A DNA stretch of 46,107 nucleotides. It comes from Spirosoma spitsbergense DSM 19989 (GTDB taxonomy: Bacteria; Bacteroidota; Bacteroidia; Cytophagales; Spirosomataceae). A model generated the notes under the pieces. It ran no database searches. It was given only the letters and a program-made list of their open reading frames with translations, and was not told the DNA's origin. The stretch covers positions 1 to 46,107 of the forward strand of contig NZ_KB893533.1 in the NCBI RefSeq assembly GCF_000374085.1, read 5' to 3'. Position numbers and translations under genes: made by a program. Positions 1 to 7,926 of the stretch are shown here, in pieces (position 1 is the first letter of the stretch; every line of letters begins with the position of its first letter).

Positions 1-170
1 CGGGAAGCCCGCAGGGTGGTTTGGTTGATAGCCAGACTCCATTGAGCCAATGAGGAGTCAGCCAGTTTCAAGAGGGCAATGATCAGCAGGGCCATAAAGC
101 GGATACGCCGTTTATCACATTGAAAATGATCTTTGATGGCATCGTAGACAGCATCTTCGTTACTTTGCAT
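1..170 (-). CDS. Transposase, N-terminal part (runs off left edge)
   Basis: The minus strand opens with an ATG at 168-170 and stays open to the window edge for about 56 codons. The product begins MQSNEDAVYDAIKDHF and continues with RIRFMALLIIALLKLADSS, which resembles the N-terminus of IS4-type DDE transposases common in Bacteroidota. The catalytic residues lie outside the window, so family and integrity cannot be judged. The 60 bases upstream contain a short inverted pair, AGGGAGTAG at 171-179 and CTACTCCCT at 225-233, which may belong to the element end. No target duplication can be checked from one side. Hypothetical protein is the alternative. Confidence 0.5.
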   Translation of the reverse strand, partial: MQSNEDAVYDAIKDHFQCDKRRIRFMALLIIALLKLADSSLAQWSLAINQTTLRAS

Positions 171-297
171 AGGGAGTAGTTGGAGGGGTTTACGTTTAGC
201 GACACAAAACTACCTCAACATCAGCTACTCCCTACTTTTGTCCTGTACTTAGGTAATCGTGTAAATATTTGCTAAATTCAAAAATACCTAAACAGTT

Positions 298-1305
298 ATG
301 AATAGTATACTGTATCCATTAAAATTTGAACCTATTTATCAGTACCGTTTATGGGGAGGCAGAAAACTAGGAAACCTGCTTTCCAAACCGCTGCCTGGTG
401 ATGAGCCGATTGGCGAAGCATGGATTTTGAGTGACCGGACTGATCATGCCAGCCAGGTTTCCGAGGGGCCTTTAAAAGGGTATACCATCACGCAGTTAAT
501 GAACGAGTATCCCCATGAGGTAATGGGTAAATTAGAAAATAGGTTTAATCACTTTCCATTGTTGCTGAAGTTTTTGGATTGTAAAGAAGTGGTATCCGTG
601 CAGGTACATCCGTCAGACGATCAGAAAAAATACATTCCCAAAGGAGACACCGGTAAAACAGAAGCCTGGGTAGTCTTGGAAACCGGCAACGACAGCCGTG
701 TATATGCCGGCTTAAAACCCGGAACCAACGAACAGAATTTACGTGAAGCTATTCAAAACAATAGGGTAGCCAAGCGGCTTCACAGCTTTGTACCAAACGT
801 CGGCGATGCAGTGTTTATTCATTCGGGTACGGTGCATACGCTGGGAGGAACCGTAGTTTTTGAGGTACAGGAAAACAGTGACGTTACGCTTCGCCTGTAC
901 GACTGGGACCGTACCGATCCTAAAACCGGTAAACACCGCGATTTGCAGGTGGATGAGGCCCTCGCCTGTATCGATTTTGACCAGGTTGATATTGGGCCAG
1001 TGCCGCCGGTTGTAGTTCCTCATCATCCGAACACGGAAAAATTATTCGATGATGAACATTTTATCGTGTGGCGTACAAAAAGCGAATCGAATTTCAGGGT
1101 AGGTTTTACGGATGAACCCCGTATTTTAGTCTGTACGGATGGTAGTGGAAAACTCGATTATAACGGGAACGATTACGGTATACATAAAGGCGATGTTATG
1201 CTGTTACCGGCTGTTATCGGTCAATGTACCTGTAAGCCTGATGATCAGATTACATTGCTGGAAATAGCGATACCGGCTACTAATCTCTCAACAAAGCTAT
1301 CGTGA
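298..1305 (+). CDS. manA: Mannose-6-phosphate isomerase, class I (type I PMI)
   Basis: This 335-residue protein is predicted to interconvert fructose 6-phosphate and mannose 6-phosphate in the cytoplasm, supplying mannose for GDP-mannose or feeding it to glycolysis. It has the two-cupin layout of bacterial type I PMI. Candidate zinc ligands are visible: Q102 and H104 in VQVHPSD, E122 in GKTEAW, and H180 in IHSGTVHTLGG. The length is normal for the short bacterial form. The ATG at 298 follows an AT-rich leader without a Shine-Dalgarno sequence, as is usual in Bacteroidota. Its stop overlaps the GTG start of a HAD-type fragment by four bases, suggesting the two were once co-translated. Nothing in the gene looks damaged. 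Confidence 0.92.
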   Translation: MNSILYPLKFEPIYQYRLWGGRKLGNLLSKPLPGDEPIGEAWILSDRTDHASQVSEGPLKGYTITQLMNEYPHEVMGKLENRFNHFPLLLKFLDCKEVVSVQVHPSDDQKKYIPKGDTGKTEAWVVLETGNDSRVYAGLKPGTNEQNLREAIQNNRVAKRLHSFVPNVGDAVFIHSGTVHTLGGTVVFEVQENSDVTLRLYDWDRTDPKTGKHRDLQVDEALACIDFDQVDIGPVPPVVVPHHPNTEKLFDDEHFIVWRTKSESNFRVGFTDEPRILVCTDGSGKLDYNGNDYGIHKGDVMLLPAVIGQCTCKPDDQITLLEIAIPATNLSTKLS

Positions 1306-1580
1306 ATAAACTATTTATTTTTGACTTGGATGGTACATTGTCGGTAAGCAAAGCGACTATTGACGATGAAATGGAAGGACACATGAGTAAACTACTTGGC
1401 ATCGCCCAGGTGGCCACCATATCGGGCGGTGACTGGCCTCAATTTGAAAAGCAGGTGTTAGCTCATTTACCAAAAAACCAGTCGCCGAAGAAATTGTCTA
1501 TTCTCCCTACCTGCGGCACTAAATTCTACCAGCCGGGCTTTCATCTGAAAATAATTGAACAATGGCAGCTTGTCAGGTAA
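1302..1580 (+). pseudogene. HAD-IIB phosphatase / phosphomannomutase-like fragment, 3' truncated
   Basis: The first 75 or so residues are a convincing start of a HAD-IIB hydrolase of the eukaryotic-type phosphomannomutase kind. They contain the nucleophile motif FIFDLDGTLS, the motif II region TISGGDWPQFEKQ, and ILPTCGTKFYQ. Homology then ends abruptly and the frame runs through about 15 unrelated residues to a stop, so the cap domain and the later Lys and Asp motifs are missing. Full family members have roughly 250 residues. The start overlaps the manA stop (GTGA at 1302-1305). Together the pair would have linked mannose 6-phosphate to mannose metabolism. I infer loss of the 3' part by deletion or an old insertion; about 200 non-coding bases follow. 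Confidence 0.75.
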
Positions 1581-1779
1581 GCACCGAAAAGTAAAAATTT
1601 CATCAACGTGTTCAAAGCAATAACTTGGCCGGGCGGATTTCTATAAACTAAGGGTCTCCAACAGCTCCAAAAACCATCCAGCCAAACTCGCCAAAACAAA
1701 CCGCCCGTCAAAGACGTTAATTGGCCGGTGCGATCAACGTACTCTGAGCCGGGCTCCACTACCAGTATAAAAGAATGTT

Positions 1780-2082
1780 ATGAAAACGAACTTGCTATTA
1801 TCACTTGCTCTTTGCGCAGCCTTAACAACTGGCGCATTAGCCCAGGATGATCAGGCCGCAACTCGCGCAGCCCGTAAAGAAAGGACCAGACAAGACGTAA
1901 AGCGCGTTGGCGATAAAGCCGAAACTGATGTTGCCGACGGAGCGCACGCGGTTGGTACGGCGGGCAGAGCCACCGGAAAAGCCGTGGCCAGAGGTACGAA
2001 AGCAACGGGGCGGGCCATTACCAAAGCGACCAAAGCAACGGGGCGGGCCATTAGTGGCCAGGCGAAAAAAATAGATAACTAG
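1780..2082 (+). CDS. Small secreted Lys/Ala-rich repeat protein, LEA-like
   Basis: The 100-residue product has a clear signal peptide (LLLSLALCAALTTGALAQ) with predicted cleavage after about residue 21, so the mature part is periplasmic or surface exposed. The mature part is strongly basic, rich in Ala, Gly, Thr and Lys, and almost free of bulky hydrophobics. The second half repeats with an 11-residue period (GRATGKAVARG, TKATGRAITKA, TKATGRAISGQ). That period and composition recall LEA group 3 proteins or histone-like tails, but I do not recognise a named family. A role in desiccation or stress protection, or in binding acidic polymers, would be speculation. It stands alone between a decayed HAD gene and an insertion element. 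Confidence 0.7.
   Translation: MKTNLLLSLALCAALTTGALAQDDQAATRAARKERTRQDVKRVGDKAETDVADGAHAVGTAGRATGKAVARGTKATGRAITKATKATGRAISGQAKKIDN
1999..2053 (+). repeat. 22-bp direct repeat, 33-bp period
   Basis: A 22-base block starting AAAGCAACGGGGCGGG occurs identically at 1999-2020 and 2032-2053. The 33-base spacing equals 11 codons and produces the repeated TKATGRAI peptide of the secreted protein, so the repeat number probably changes by slippage. Confidence 0.85.
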
Positions 2083-2129
2083 TGTATTGATGACCTAAGT
2101 TGGAAAATGGCTTCAATACGTGAGCGTAC

Positions 2130-2141
2130 AGTTTAATGAAT
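2130..2141. repeat. Target site duplication, left copy
   Basis: AGTTTAATGAAT lies just outside the left inverted repeat of the IS4-type element and is repeated exactly at 4536-4547. A 12-bp duplication is within the range known for IS4-group elements and shows that 2142-4535 arrived as one unit. Confidence 0.9.
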
Positions 2142-2153
2142 GAGGGGTGGGCA

Positions 2154-3021
2154 TTATTGAAAAGCGGCTTTGAAGGCTTCCATGCTGCCCAATTCCTGTT
2201 GGTTAGTGAAATTATCGTACATCATCAACTGAACGGTACAACTGGCCACCAGTAAATAAGCACTGACTCGGTCTAGCCCTTTGTAAGGGAGTGGATTCGT
2301 GGCAGATAGTTGAGTCAGTTCTTTGATATGGGCAAAAGTAGGCTCAATCGAAGGCTTCCGTCGGCGGTAAGTTAACCGACCGATCACACTGCCAGCCATG
2401 TCATTGTAGTACTTCTTGAAAGCACTCATCCGCTCGGTAACCTTGAAAAGGCAAGGCGTGGTAACTAATACCGAAAACTGCTGGTAGATCGCCTGTAGGA
2501 AATGATGGGCAAAATAGCCACTATCGGCTACGACGATGCCTAGGCGTTGCTGCAAAGGGGCAATCAGGGTCTTTAGTAGCGTATAGTCTTTGGTGGAAGC
2601 CGTTGTTACGGTTGCCATCAGGGGAAATCGCCGGGTGGCCGGTGCCATACCGATTACAGATCAAGTGGAGGCCATAGCCAAAGCGCCACCCGTGATATTC
2701 ACTTTTAGCCCAAGATGCTTCCGTATCAATACTGGGATGTGGAACTACCTTGAGAAGCATGTGTTTTTTGCGCCACAGGCCACCTAGAGACCGAAACACG
2801 CTTTTGTCGGCAAAACTACAGGCGTATCCGAAGGTAGGATGGTGCAGGGTTTGGCATTGCTGAGCAATAGTGGGCATGAGTTGCTGAATCAGGGCCGGTA
2901 GAGCCAGAAAGCGTCTACGAATGGTTTTTCGATCTGGTGCCTGTGGCCAACCCAGCAAGGCATAATTGGCTTTAGCCCATCGGTGCATGGCGGCAAAAGG
3001 GTGAATACGTTTGAGGAGCAT
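2154..3021 (-). pseudogene. IS4-type DDE transposase, C-terminal portion, frameshifted
   Basis: Two overlapping minus-strand reading frames form one transposase. The upstream part (3021 down to about 2650) contains SWAKSEYHGWRFGYGLHLIC and the catalytic core start. The downstream part (from about 2650 to the stop at 2154) contains GIVVADSGYF, with a probable catalytic Asp, and RRRKPSIEPTFAHIKEL, with the probable catalytic Glu. The frames differ by one base near 2645-2650, around the codons for CNRYG. I see no slippery A- or T-run there, so a mutation is likelier than programmed frameshifting. The TAA stop abuts the left inverted repeat. The N-terminal codons lie beyond the IS110-type insertion. 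Confidence 0.85.
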
Positions 3022-3042
3022 GATCGGACCGATTTCTATGAT

Positions 3043-4053
3043 TCATGCAACTGCGGAAGCATAAAAATCTTTATATTTTTCTCTGCGATGAACACAGGCA
3101 AAAACCCGGTGAATTAGCTTATTACATACGTTATTAATGACCAGCATCTCATTTTTACCCTCGGCTGTTTTACGGACGTAATATGCTTTTAGGTCTTGAG
3201 AATGCTGGATGGCAGACATAGCCCCATTGTGTAAGAGGGCTTTCAATGGCTTATTGGCTTTGTTGCTGGTTTTAGCTTTGCCTCTATACTGACCAGAGGA
3301 GTACACAAAAGGCACTACACCGGCGTGGCAAGCTAGTTTTTTAGGGTCAGTAATCGCTTTGAATTCATTGGTGATGATCAGTAACTCCGTGGCGATAGCT
3401 GGGCCAATTCCCTTAACCGATTGCACATACCCATACAGTTCTTTTAAATAAGGATCATTGGCGATTGTGTCCGCAATGTCTGCCTGGATCTGTTTGATGT
3501 CTTTAGTAAGGGCATCCAGTGTTTTCTGGCAAGATTTCTTCTCCTCAGTATGGTCTTTCTTAAAGATAAAGCCATCCGAATCGGTCAACGGAGATTGGAG
3601 CATTTTACGGACTTTGACCAGGCGGCTGCGGGTAGCCGTCAACCGGTCCAGCTTTTGGATGACTTCTTGCTTGGGTGTCCACAGGTGCACTTCTTCCCGA
3701 TTTTTGTAGGCATAGAGCGCGATTCGTTGGGCATCGACTTTGTCGTTTTTACCCCGAATCATCCCCAGGCTTTCTTTAATATGGATAGGGTGTTCTACCC
3801 AAACATTAGCCTTATTCACTTGTAATAAGCTAAGAATGTGGTTATTGTATATTCCAGTATGCTCCATACAATACAGGCTGTTGTCAAAACTAGCCGCTGG
3901 GTATTGTTGCTTTAAATGTTTAACAAAGCTTTCAATACCTCTCTGATCATTCGACGACTGATAGTGAAACAACAATTTATTAGCCATGACAACGGCCCAG
4001 TCCAGGGTAGCTTTGGAAATGTCAATCCCAATAAAAAACGTAAAAGTTTCCAT
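3043..4053 (-). CDS. IS110-type transposase (DEDD, Transposase_20)
   Basis: The protein has the two IS110 domains. The N-terminal RuvC-like DEDD domain starts FFIGIDISKATLDW and continues through GKNDKVDAQRIALYA. The C-terminal Transposase_20 domain carries VKGIGPAIATELLI, KLACHAGVVPF and GQYRGKAKTSNKANK. I place the start at the ATG at 4051-4053, because family members begin just before the FIGID motif. An upstream in-frame ATG at 4117-4119 would add 22 unconserved residues. With about 336 residues it is full length and apparently intact. Members of this family recombine DNA with an RNA guide made from the element's non-coding end. It sits inside an IS4-type transposase gene on the same strand. 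Confidence 0.93.
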   Translation of the reverse strand: METFTFFIGIDISKATLDWAVVMANKLLFHYQSSNDQRGIESFVKHLKQQYPAASFDNSLYCMEHTGIYNNHILSLLQVNKANVWVEHPIHIKESLGMIRGKNDKVDAQRIALYAYKNREEVHLWTPKQEVIQKLDRLTATRSRLVKVRKMLQSPLTDSDGFIFKKDHTEEKKSCQKTLDALTKDIKQIQADIADTIANDPYLKELYGYVQSVKGIGPAIATELLIITNEFKAITDPKKLACHAGVVPFVYSSGQYRGKAKTSNKANKPLKALLHNGAMSAIQHSQDLKAYYVRKTAEGKNEMLVINNVCNKLIHRVFACVHRREKYKDFYASAVA

Positions 4054-4200
4054 ACTTTTGAATGAGTTAAAAGTAATACTTAAGCCAGTTTCCTGTTGCA
4101 CACTCAATACCTTGCTCATGGGTCATTAGCCCGAATTTCTATTTGAGTCTTGTGCTTCAGTAGTCCAGTGGGGTCCTGAATCGATCCATGAGTCGCGAAC
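4054..4200 (-). ncRNA. Candidate IS110 bridge-RNA region (non-coding end)
   Basis: Between the IS110-type transposase start and the interrupted N-terminal transposase piece lie roughly 150 bases not explained by the IS4-type gene. In IS110-group elements the non-coding end upstream of the transposase encodes a structured bridge RNA with target- and donor-recognising loops. Position and length fit that role. I could not fold it or identify the loops by eye, so the exact limits are unknown. Confidence 0.35.
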
Positions 4201-4458
4201 TCAGCCGAAGACGGTAGGGTATCCCCACTGGCACTGGTATACTCTCATTTTGAGAGCGTTCCAAGATAAGTTATTCTTGGAATCGTACAGCGGCTCAAAT
4301 CTAAAGGCCGAAGCGGCATAAAAAAGAGTAAAAATGACATACTCGATCGGAGCGCCGAAGCGATAGGTTTGAGGTTTCCCTCTTTTTGGCTGTTCATCGG
4401 CTGTTGGTTGCCAACAGATATTCAGAAAGTCAGACAAATTCAGTAATTTGGCTTGCAT
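4201..4458 (-). pseudogene. IS4-type transposase, N-terminal portion
   Basis: This 85-codon piece begins at an ATG 65 bases inside the right inverted repeat, where a transposase start is expected. It contains KRGKPQTYRFGAPIEYVIF, a helical DNA-binding N-terminus pattern seen in IS4-type transposases. It ends at a stop at 4201-4203 close to the IS110-type insertion, so its last residues may be read from inserted DNA. With the C-terminal piece at 2154-3021 it rebuilds one transposase of normal size. I infer it is non-functional, because the catalytic domain is more than 1 kb away. Confidence 0.7.
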
Positions 4459-4535
4459 GGAACCGCGTGTGTAGTTGGATTGATTTGGTCGTCAACCCTC
4501 TAACATTCGCTGGTTCCTATTTATGCCCACCCCTC

Positions 4536-4547
4536 AGTTTAATGAAT
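4536..4547. repeat. Target site duplication, right copy
   Basis: AGTTTAATGAAT is identical to 2130-2141 and follows directly after the right inverted repeat of the IS4-type element. From here to 4736 I see no gene. Confidence 0.9.
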
Positions 4548-4736
4548 TAGCGGATGCCAGGGCTAAAGGTTCACTTTAGTTAAAGTCTATTTATCCTATT
4601 GGTACCCCCTCTACTGGTAGGTCTGGTTCAATTAAACGTCCAATTCAAACTTGAACTAGCCAGGATGTGAATGGGGAATGAAAAGGAAGTCACTTGTCCC
4701 CTTTCCAACCGACTGTATCAAAACAATAACTCCCCT

Positions 4737-4776
4737 AAAAAGCCGCGCCAGTTGAATCTGAACGCGGCTTTTTTTT
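4737..4776. terminator. Rho-independent terminator, likely bidirectional
   Basis: AAAAGCCGCG (4737-4746) pairs with CGCGGCTTTT (4763-4772) around a 16-base loop, followed by a T-run and preceded by A's. It follows the stop of the minus-strand Gfo/Idh/MocA remnant at 4809, so it fits as that gene's terminator, and it also works on the plus strand. Confidence 0.8.
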
Positions 4777-4808
4777 GATTTAGTGCAATAATGTAATCAC
4801 CACATTTA

Positions 4809-5695
4809 TTATACTCGCGGCTCCCAGCCCTTTTGATACTCGCGACTCCACAATTTCTGGGCTTCACTGTCATGAAGAATATGGCCATTTTTGGGATTGA
4901 TTTCCAGACTGCGGCCTACGCGCCAGGCAATGTTGCCGAGTTGCATGGCCACTACACTTTTAAAGCCCTGTTCAACGTCGCTGTTAGGACGGCGGTTATC
5001 TTTAATGGCATCCAGAAAGTCCATGACGTGCAGGTTATCCATACCGACGCTGGGGCTTGCCGTGTTGCGCCCCTGCAAACTATCGTCTCCCCCATCTAAT
5101 TTTACGTCTTTCACGAGTTTACCATCTAGGTCATACACTTTATAGGCATCGTTGCCCGTATCTAAACTACCGTTCTCGCCGTAGAAAATAATGCCCCGAT
5201 CCTGCCCTTCAATCTTGCGTCCGTTGGAGCTGCGCGACTCCCACATGAGCGATACCCGGCCCGGGTAATCCATGATGACCACCTGCGTATCGGGTGTTTG
5301 CCAATCATCTTTAAACTCGTACCGTCCGCCAGCAGAACTGACTCGGATGGGGTAATCGACACCCAGACCCCAGCGGGCCACGTCTACCTCGTGCGTACCG
5401 TTGTTGAGCGCTTCGCCGGTTCCCCAGTTCCAGAACCAGTGCCAGTTGTAGTGAATCAGCCCATCCTGATAAGGCATCCGCGGAGCCGGGCCCTGCCACA
5501 GGTCATAATCAAGCCAGGATGGCACCGTTCCGGGTTTCAGAAAGGTGGCCTTCCGGTTATTGGTATACCAGGTTTTGGCCAAATACACCCGCCCAATGAT
5601 GCCTTTGTGCAGTTGTTCGATGCCCTCGGTAATTACCGGTGCCGACCGTCGCTGAGCCCCCATTTGCACCACGCGCTTATCTGGAAAATCTGCTC
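4809..5695 (-). pseudogene. Gfo/Idh/MocA oxidoreductase, N-terminus deleted
   Basis: The C-terminal 290 or so residues match the Gfo/Idh/MocA family of NAD(P)-dependent sugar oxidoreductases. Recognisable segments are VVQMGAQRRSAPVITEGIE, then GRVYLAKTWYTNNR, then NWGTGEALNNGTHEVDVARW. The open frame continues upstream to 5894, but the extra 65 codons are antisense to an NmrA-like gene and show no family similarity. The N-terminal Rossmann domain with its GxGxxG dinucleotide motif, and the usual Tat or lipoprotein signal, are therefore missing. Homology stops at about 5677-5695, exactly where homology of the opposite-strand gene begins, marking a deletion joint. The rest is clean, so the event looks recent. 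An expressed chimera is possible but should lack cofactor binding. Confidence 0.85.
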
Positions 5696-6154
5696 GGCCC
5701 TTGGACGGCTCCTTTCGTGAGCAAGGAAAACCGCGTAGCCTATCCGAATCCATCGGATATGCCCGTGAGCTGGATTGCTTCCGACTATGTAAGTGCGTTG
5801 GTTGTGGCTGCCCTACACCGGCCCGATCTGGCCGGAGCCAACTGGCCGGTGAGCGGTCTTGAAAACCCCGACGGTCCGTCGTTGGCGCAAGCATTTACGG
5901 CGGGCTTAGGTCGGGACATCACGTATTATGCCATGCCTCCCCAGGATTTCGGGGGTATCCTGGATCAGGCATTCGGACCGGGGGCCGGGGCTGCGGCTGC
6001 GGGGGAGTACCAGAAACTGTGGGACAATCCGGCACAACGTCCTAATTTCCAAGCCGACATGGACGAAGTACTCCGCAAATTGCCTATTTCAATGACGGGC
6101 ATCAGCGATTGGGTAGCGCAGCACCAGGCAGCTTTTTCTGCCGCTGGCCGGTAG
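5678..6154 (+). pseudogene. NmrA-like NAD(P)-binding protein, N-terminus deleted
   Basis: From about 5678 (YLENLLGPW) to the stop at 6154 the plus strand encodes the C-terminal half of an NmrA-like or NAD(P)H-binding family protein. Segments include VSWIASDYVSALVVAALHRP, WPVSGLENPDGPSLAQAF and ISMTGISDWVAQHQ. Full-length relatives have about 280 residues and begin with a GxxGxxG Rossmann motif, which is absent here. An ATG at 5639 would add 13 codons that are really antisense to the Gfo/Idh/MocA remnant. The two truncated genes meet head to head at about 5677-5695, so one deletion removed both 5' ends and the promoters between them. There is no evident promoter of its own. Confidence 0.8.
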
Positions 6155-6257
6155 TATTTCACGAGAGGTGTGGGGCGTTTGGTTGGGATGCCTTTAAACA
6201 GCTACCCCAACCAAACACTTGCATCGGGTTGGGGTGGTCAGCACCACCTATCCCGGT

Positions 6258-6797
6258 TTATGCCTGCCGAGTCAGTTCCAGAATGCTGTTCAGCTTGATA
6301 ACTTCGCCCAACGCAGCCGCTGGATACGCACTGCCAATGTTGAAATCGAGCCGCTTGATGTCAGCATTTGTTTCAAAAACGGCGATGGTGTTTTTCGAGG
6401 TGGGGTGTTCAAATTGACCGTTGTACAGGGCCTCCAGAACAAGTTTTTTTTCGATCCCATTTACCGTCAGCAAGCCTTCGATGCGGTATTGATTTGTGCC
6501 TATACGCGTAAACGCCGTGCTGACAAATCGAATGTCAGGATGGTTGGCGACATCGAAAAAATCGGGAGTACGGAGGTGCGCGTCGCGGTTGGTATCGTTG
6601 GTGTTGATCGAAGCCGTCTGAATCGTCAGTGTCATCTCGGCACCCTCGAAGTCGGTAGCAGGAGCGGTGAGTGTTCCGGAAAAGTCGGCGAAATGACCGG
6701 CCACTTTGGCAATCATAAAGTGGGCAATGGTAAAGTTGAGTTGGGTATGCGATTTGTCAATCACCCAGGTGGTTTGTTCAGCAATGCTCGATTCCAT
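6258..6797 (-). CDS. YceI-family lipid-binding protein
   Basis: The 179-residue protein has the YceI lipocalin-like beta-barrel pattern: TTWVIDKSHTQLNFTIAHFM at the start, then GHFADFSGTLTAP, DAHLRTPDFFDVANHPDIRF and GLLTVNGIEKKLVLEAL. YceI proteins bind long-chain polyisoprenoids or similar amphiphiles, and many are periplasmic. This copy shows no signal peptide, so it may be cytoplasmic. I chose the ATG at 6797; a GTG 15 bases upstream is also in frame. An AraC-type regulator lies 87 bases upstream on the same strand and may control it. A role in oxidative or membrane stress is known for some relatives and not shown here. Confidence 0.88.
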   Translation of the reverse strand: MESSIAEQTTWVIDKSHTQLNFTIAHFMIAKVAGHFADFSGTLTAPATDFEGAEMTLTIQTASINTNDTNRDAHLRTPDFFDVANHPDIRFVSTAFTRIGTNQYRIEGLLTVNGIEKKLVLEALYNGQFEHPTSKNTIAVFETNADIKRLDFNIGSAYPAAALGEVIKLNSILELTRQA

Positions 6798-6884
6798 GCT
6801 ATTGTAGGCCACTTTTGTAGAAGCCGGTTGGTTCGGGGCAAAGGTCGGGCGGGGCGCGGGGACGAAAAATGGACAGATAGCCGC

Positions 6885-7706
6885 TTATCCGGTATATTTT
6901 GGATTCCGCTTCTGGAATTCTTTGGGCGTGAAGCCTACTTTTCCGGTAAAAAACCGGCTGAAATACGACGCTTCGTCAAACCCGATCTGCCCCGTAATTT
7001 CTTTCACACTCAATTCGCTGTAGAACAACAACCGTTTGCCTTCCGTCAGAACCCGGTCATGAATGAGCTGGAGCGCACTTTTCCCGTTGATTTGCCGGGT
7101 TAAATCGGTCAGGTATTTAGCCGAAACCCCAAGTTTATCGGCATAATACCCTACTTCCTGCCGGTGGGAGTAGGACTCCTCGACGAGCCAGAGAAAATCG
7201 AAAAATAGTTTTTTGGCGCGTTCAGTTGGTCTTGAGTCCGCACCAATCTGAAAATGGCTGGCCCGCAACCCCTTGATGAGCATGATTTTTAACGTCAGCC
7301 GAATGAGTTCGTAATCAGGCTGGGTCCGGGCCAGTTCATCGCATATCAGCATTTCGCAATAGTGCAGGTGCAGCTGGTCGGTTTCGGCCAGTGAAATTTG
7401 GGGCAGTTGGCGCGAACACACCAGAATCTGCATTAACGGTTGGTTCTCGAGCTGGTCGGGCGTCAGGTAGTCCCGGTCGAAAATAAGGACAAATCCCGCA
7501 TCAATATGCCCCTTTTGCAGGCTATGCACTTGCCCCGGACTCAGCAGATAGAGTGTGTGATTCTGGATCGGATAATCTACAAAATCAATCGTATGCACGC
7601 CCGTCCCGGTTTCGATGTAGATCAGTTCATAAAAGCTATGCCGGTGGTCGGCAAAGGTTTTGTGCTGCTGGCGGTACGATTTTATGGGCAGTAACCGGAA
7701 CGCCAC
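6885..7706 (-). CDS. AraC-family transcriptional regulator
   Basis: The product has an N-terminal cupin-like sensing domain (HRHSFYELIYIETGTGVHTID) and a C-terminal double helix-turn-helix domain. Key segments are LGVSAKYLTDLTRQING, then SVKEITGQIGFDEASYFSRF and KVGFTPKEFQKR. The only in-frame start is GTG at 7704-7706. The frame continues upstream for about 17 sensible residues (YQIEPTPRRP) to a TGA at about 7755 without an ATG, so the true start may be a CTG or a lost ATG. The YceI gene lies immediately downstream on the same strand and is the most likely target. About 170 bases upstream hold no gene, only a (CCCT)4 tract at 7814-7830. Confidence 0.9.
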   Translation of the reverse strand: MAFRLLPIKSYRQQHKTFADHRHSFYELIYIETGTGVHTIDFVDYPIQNHTLYLLSPGQVHSLQKGHIDAGFVLIFDRDYLTPDQLENQPLMQILVCSRQLPQISLAETDQLHLHYCEMLICDELARTQPDYELIRLTLKIMLIKGLRASHFQIGADSRPTERAKKLFFDFLWLVEESYSHRQEVGYYADKLGVSAKYLTDLTRQINGKSALQLIHDRVLTEGKRLLFYSELSVKEITGQIGFDEASYFSRFFTGKVGFTPKEFQKRNPKYTG

Positions 7707-7926
7707 GGGTCGGCGGGGCGTAGGTTCGATCTGATACGACGATGGGTACAGGCTTCATGTCGGCAAAACAGGTCATCATTGCTAAAAATTCACCGTTGAT
7801 ATGTACCTGTTGACCCTCCCTCCCTCCCTCACCGCTTCAACTGTCGACCTTGGTGAAATAAAATAGCACGTTATCGAGCGTAAATTCTTTCAAGGCAACC
7901 AGAAGTCACGCCATTAGCGATACATT

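Larger units (their letters stand above)
2142..4535 (-). mobile_element. IS4-type insertion sequence, interrupted by an IS110-type element
   Basis: The ends are matching inverted repeats: GAGGGGTGGGCAT at 2142-2154 and its complement at 4523-4535, flanked by a 12-bp direct repeat. Inside are two separated pieces of one minus-strand DDE transposase (N-terminal at 4201-4458, C-terminal at 2154-3021), and between them a complete IS110-type transposase. The parent element, without the insert, would be about 1.2-1.3 kb, normal for this group. The order of events is plain: the IS4-type copy inserted first and the IS110-type element later landed in it. The IS4-type copy also carries a frameshift, so it cannot move by itself now. 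Confidence 0.88.

Noticed and set aside
2590-2787. Programmed frameshift in the IS4-type transposase
   Set aside because: No slippery run or downstream stem is visible at the shift, and the element is already interrupted, so mutation is simpler.
5639-5894. A functional fusion protein from the overlapping truncated genes
   Set aside because: Each frame's extra N-terminal part is antisense to the other gene and lacks any family similarity.
6219-7103. Plus-strand open frame of 294 codons over the YceI and AraC genes
   Set aside because: It is antisense to two clear family members, shows no protein-like pattern and arises from GC-rich codon usage.
7814-7830. (CCCT)4 tract upstream of the AraC-type gene
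   Set aside because: Only four units; it could be a phase-variable promoter tract but nothing else supports that.
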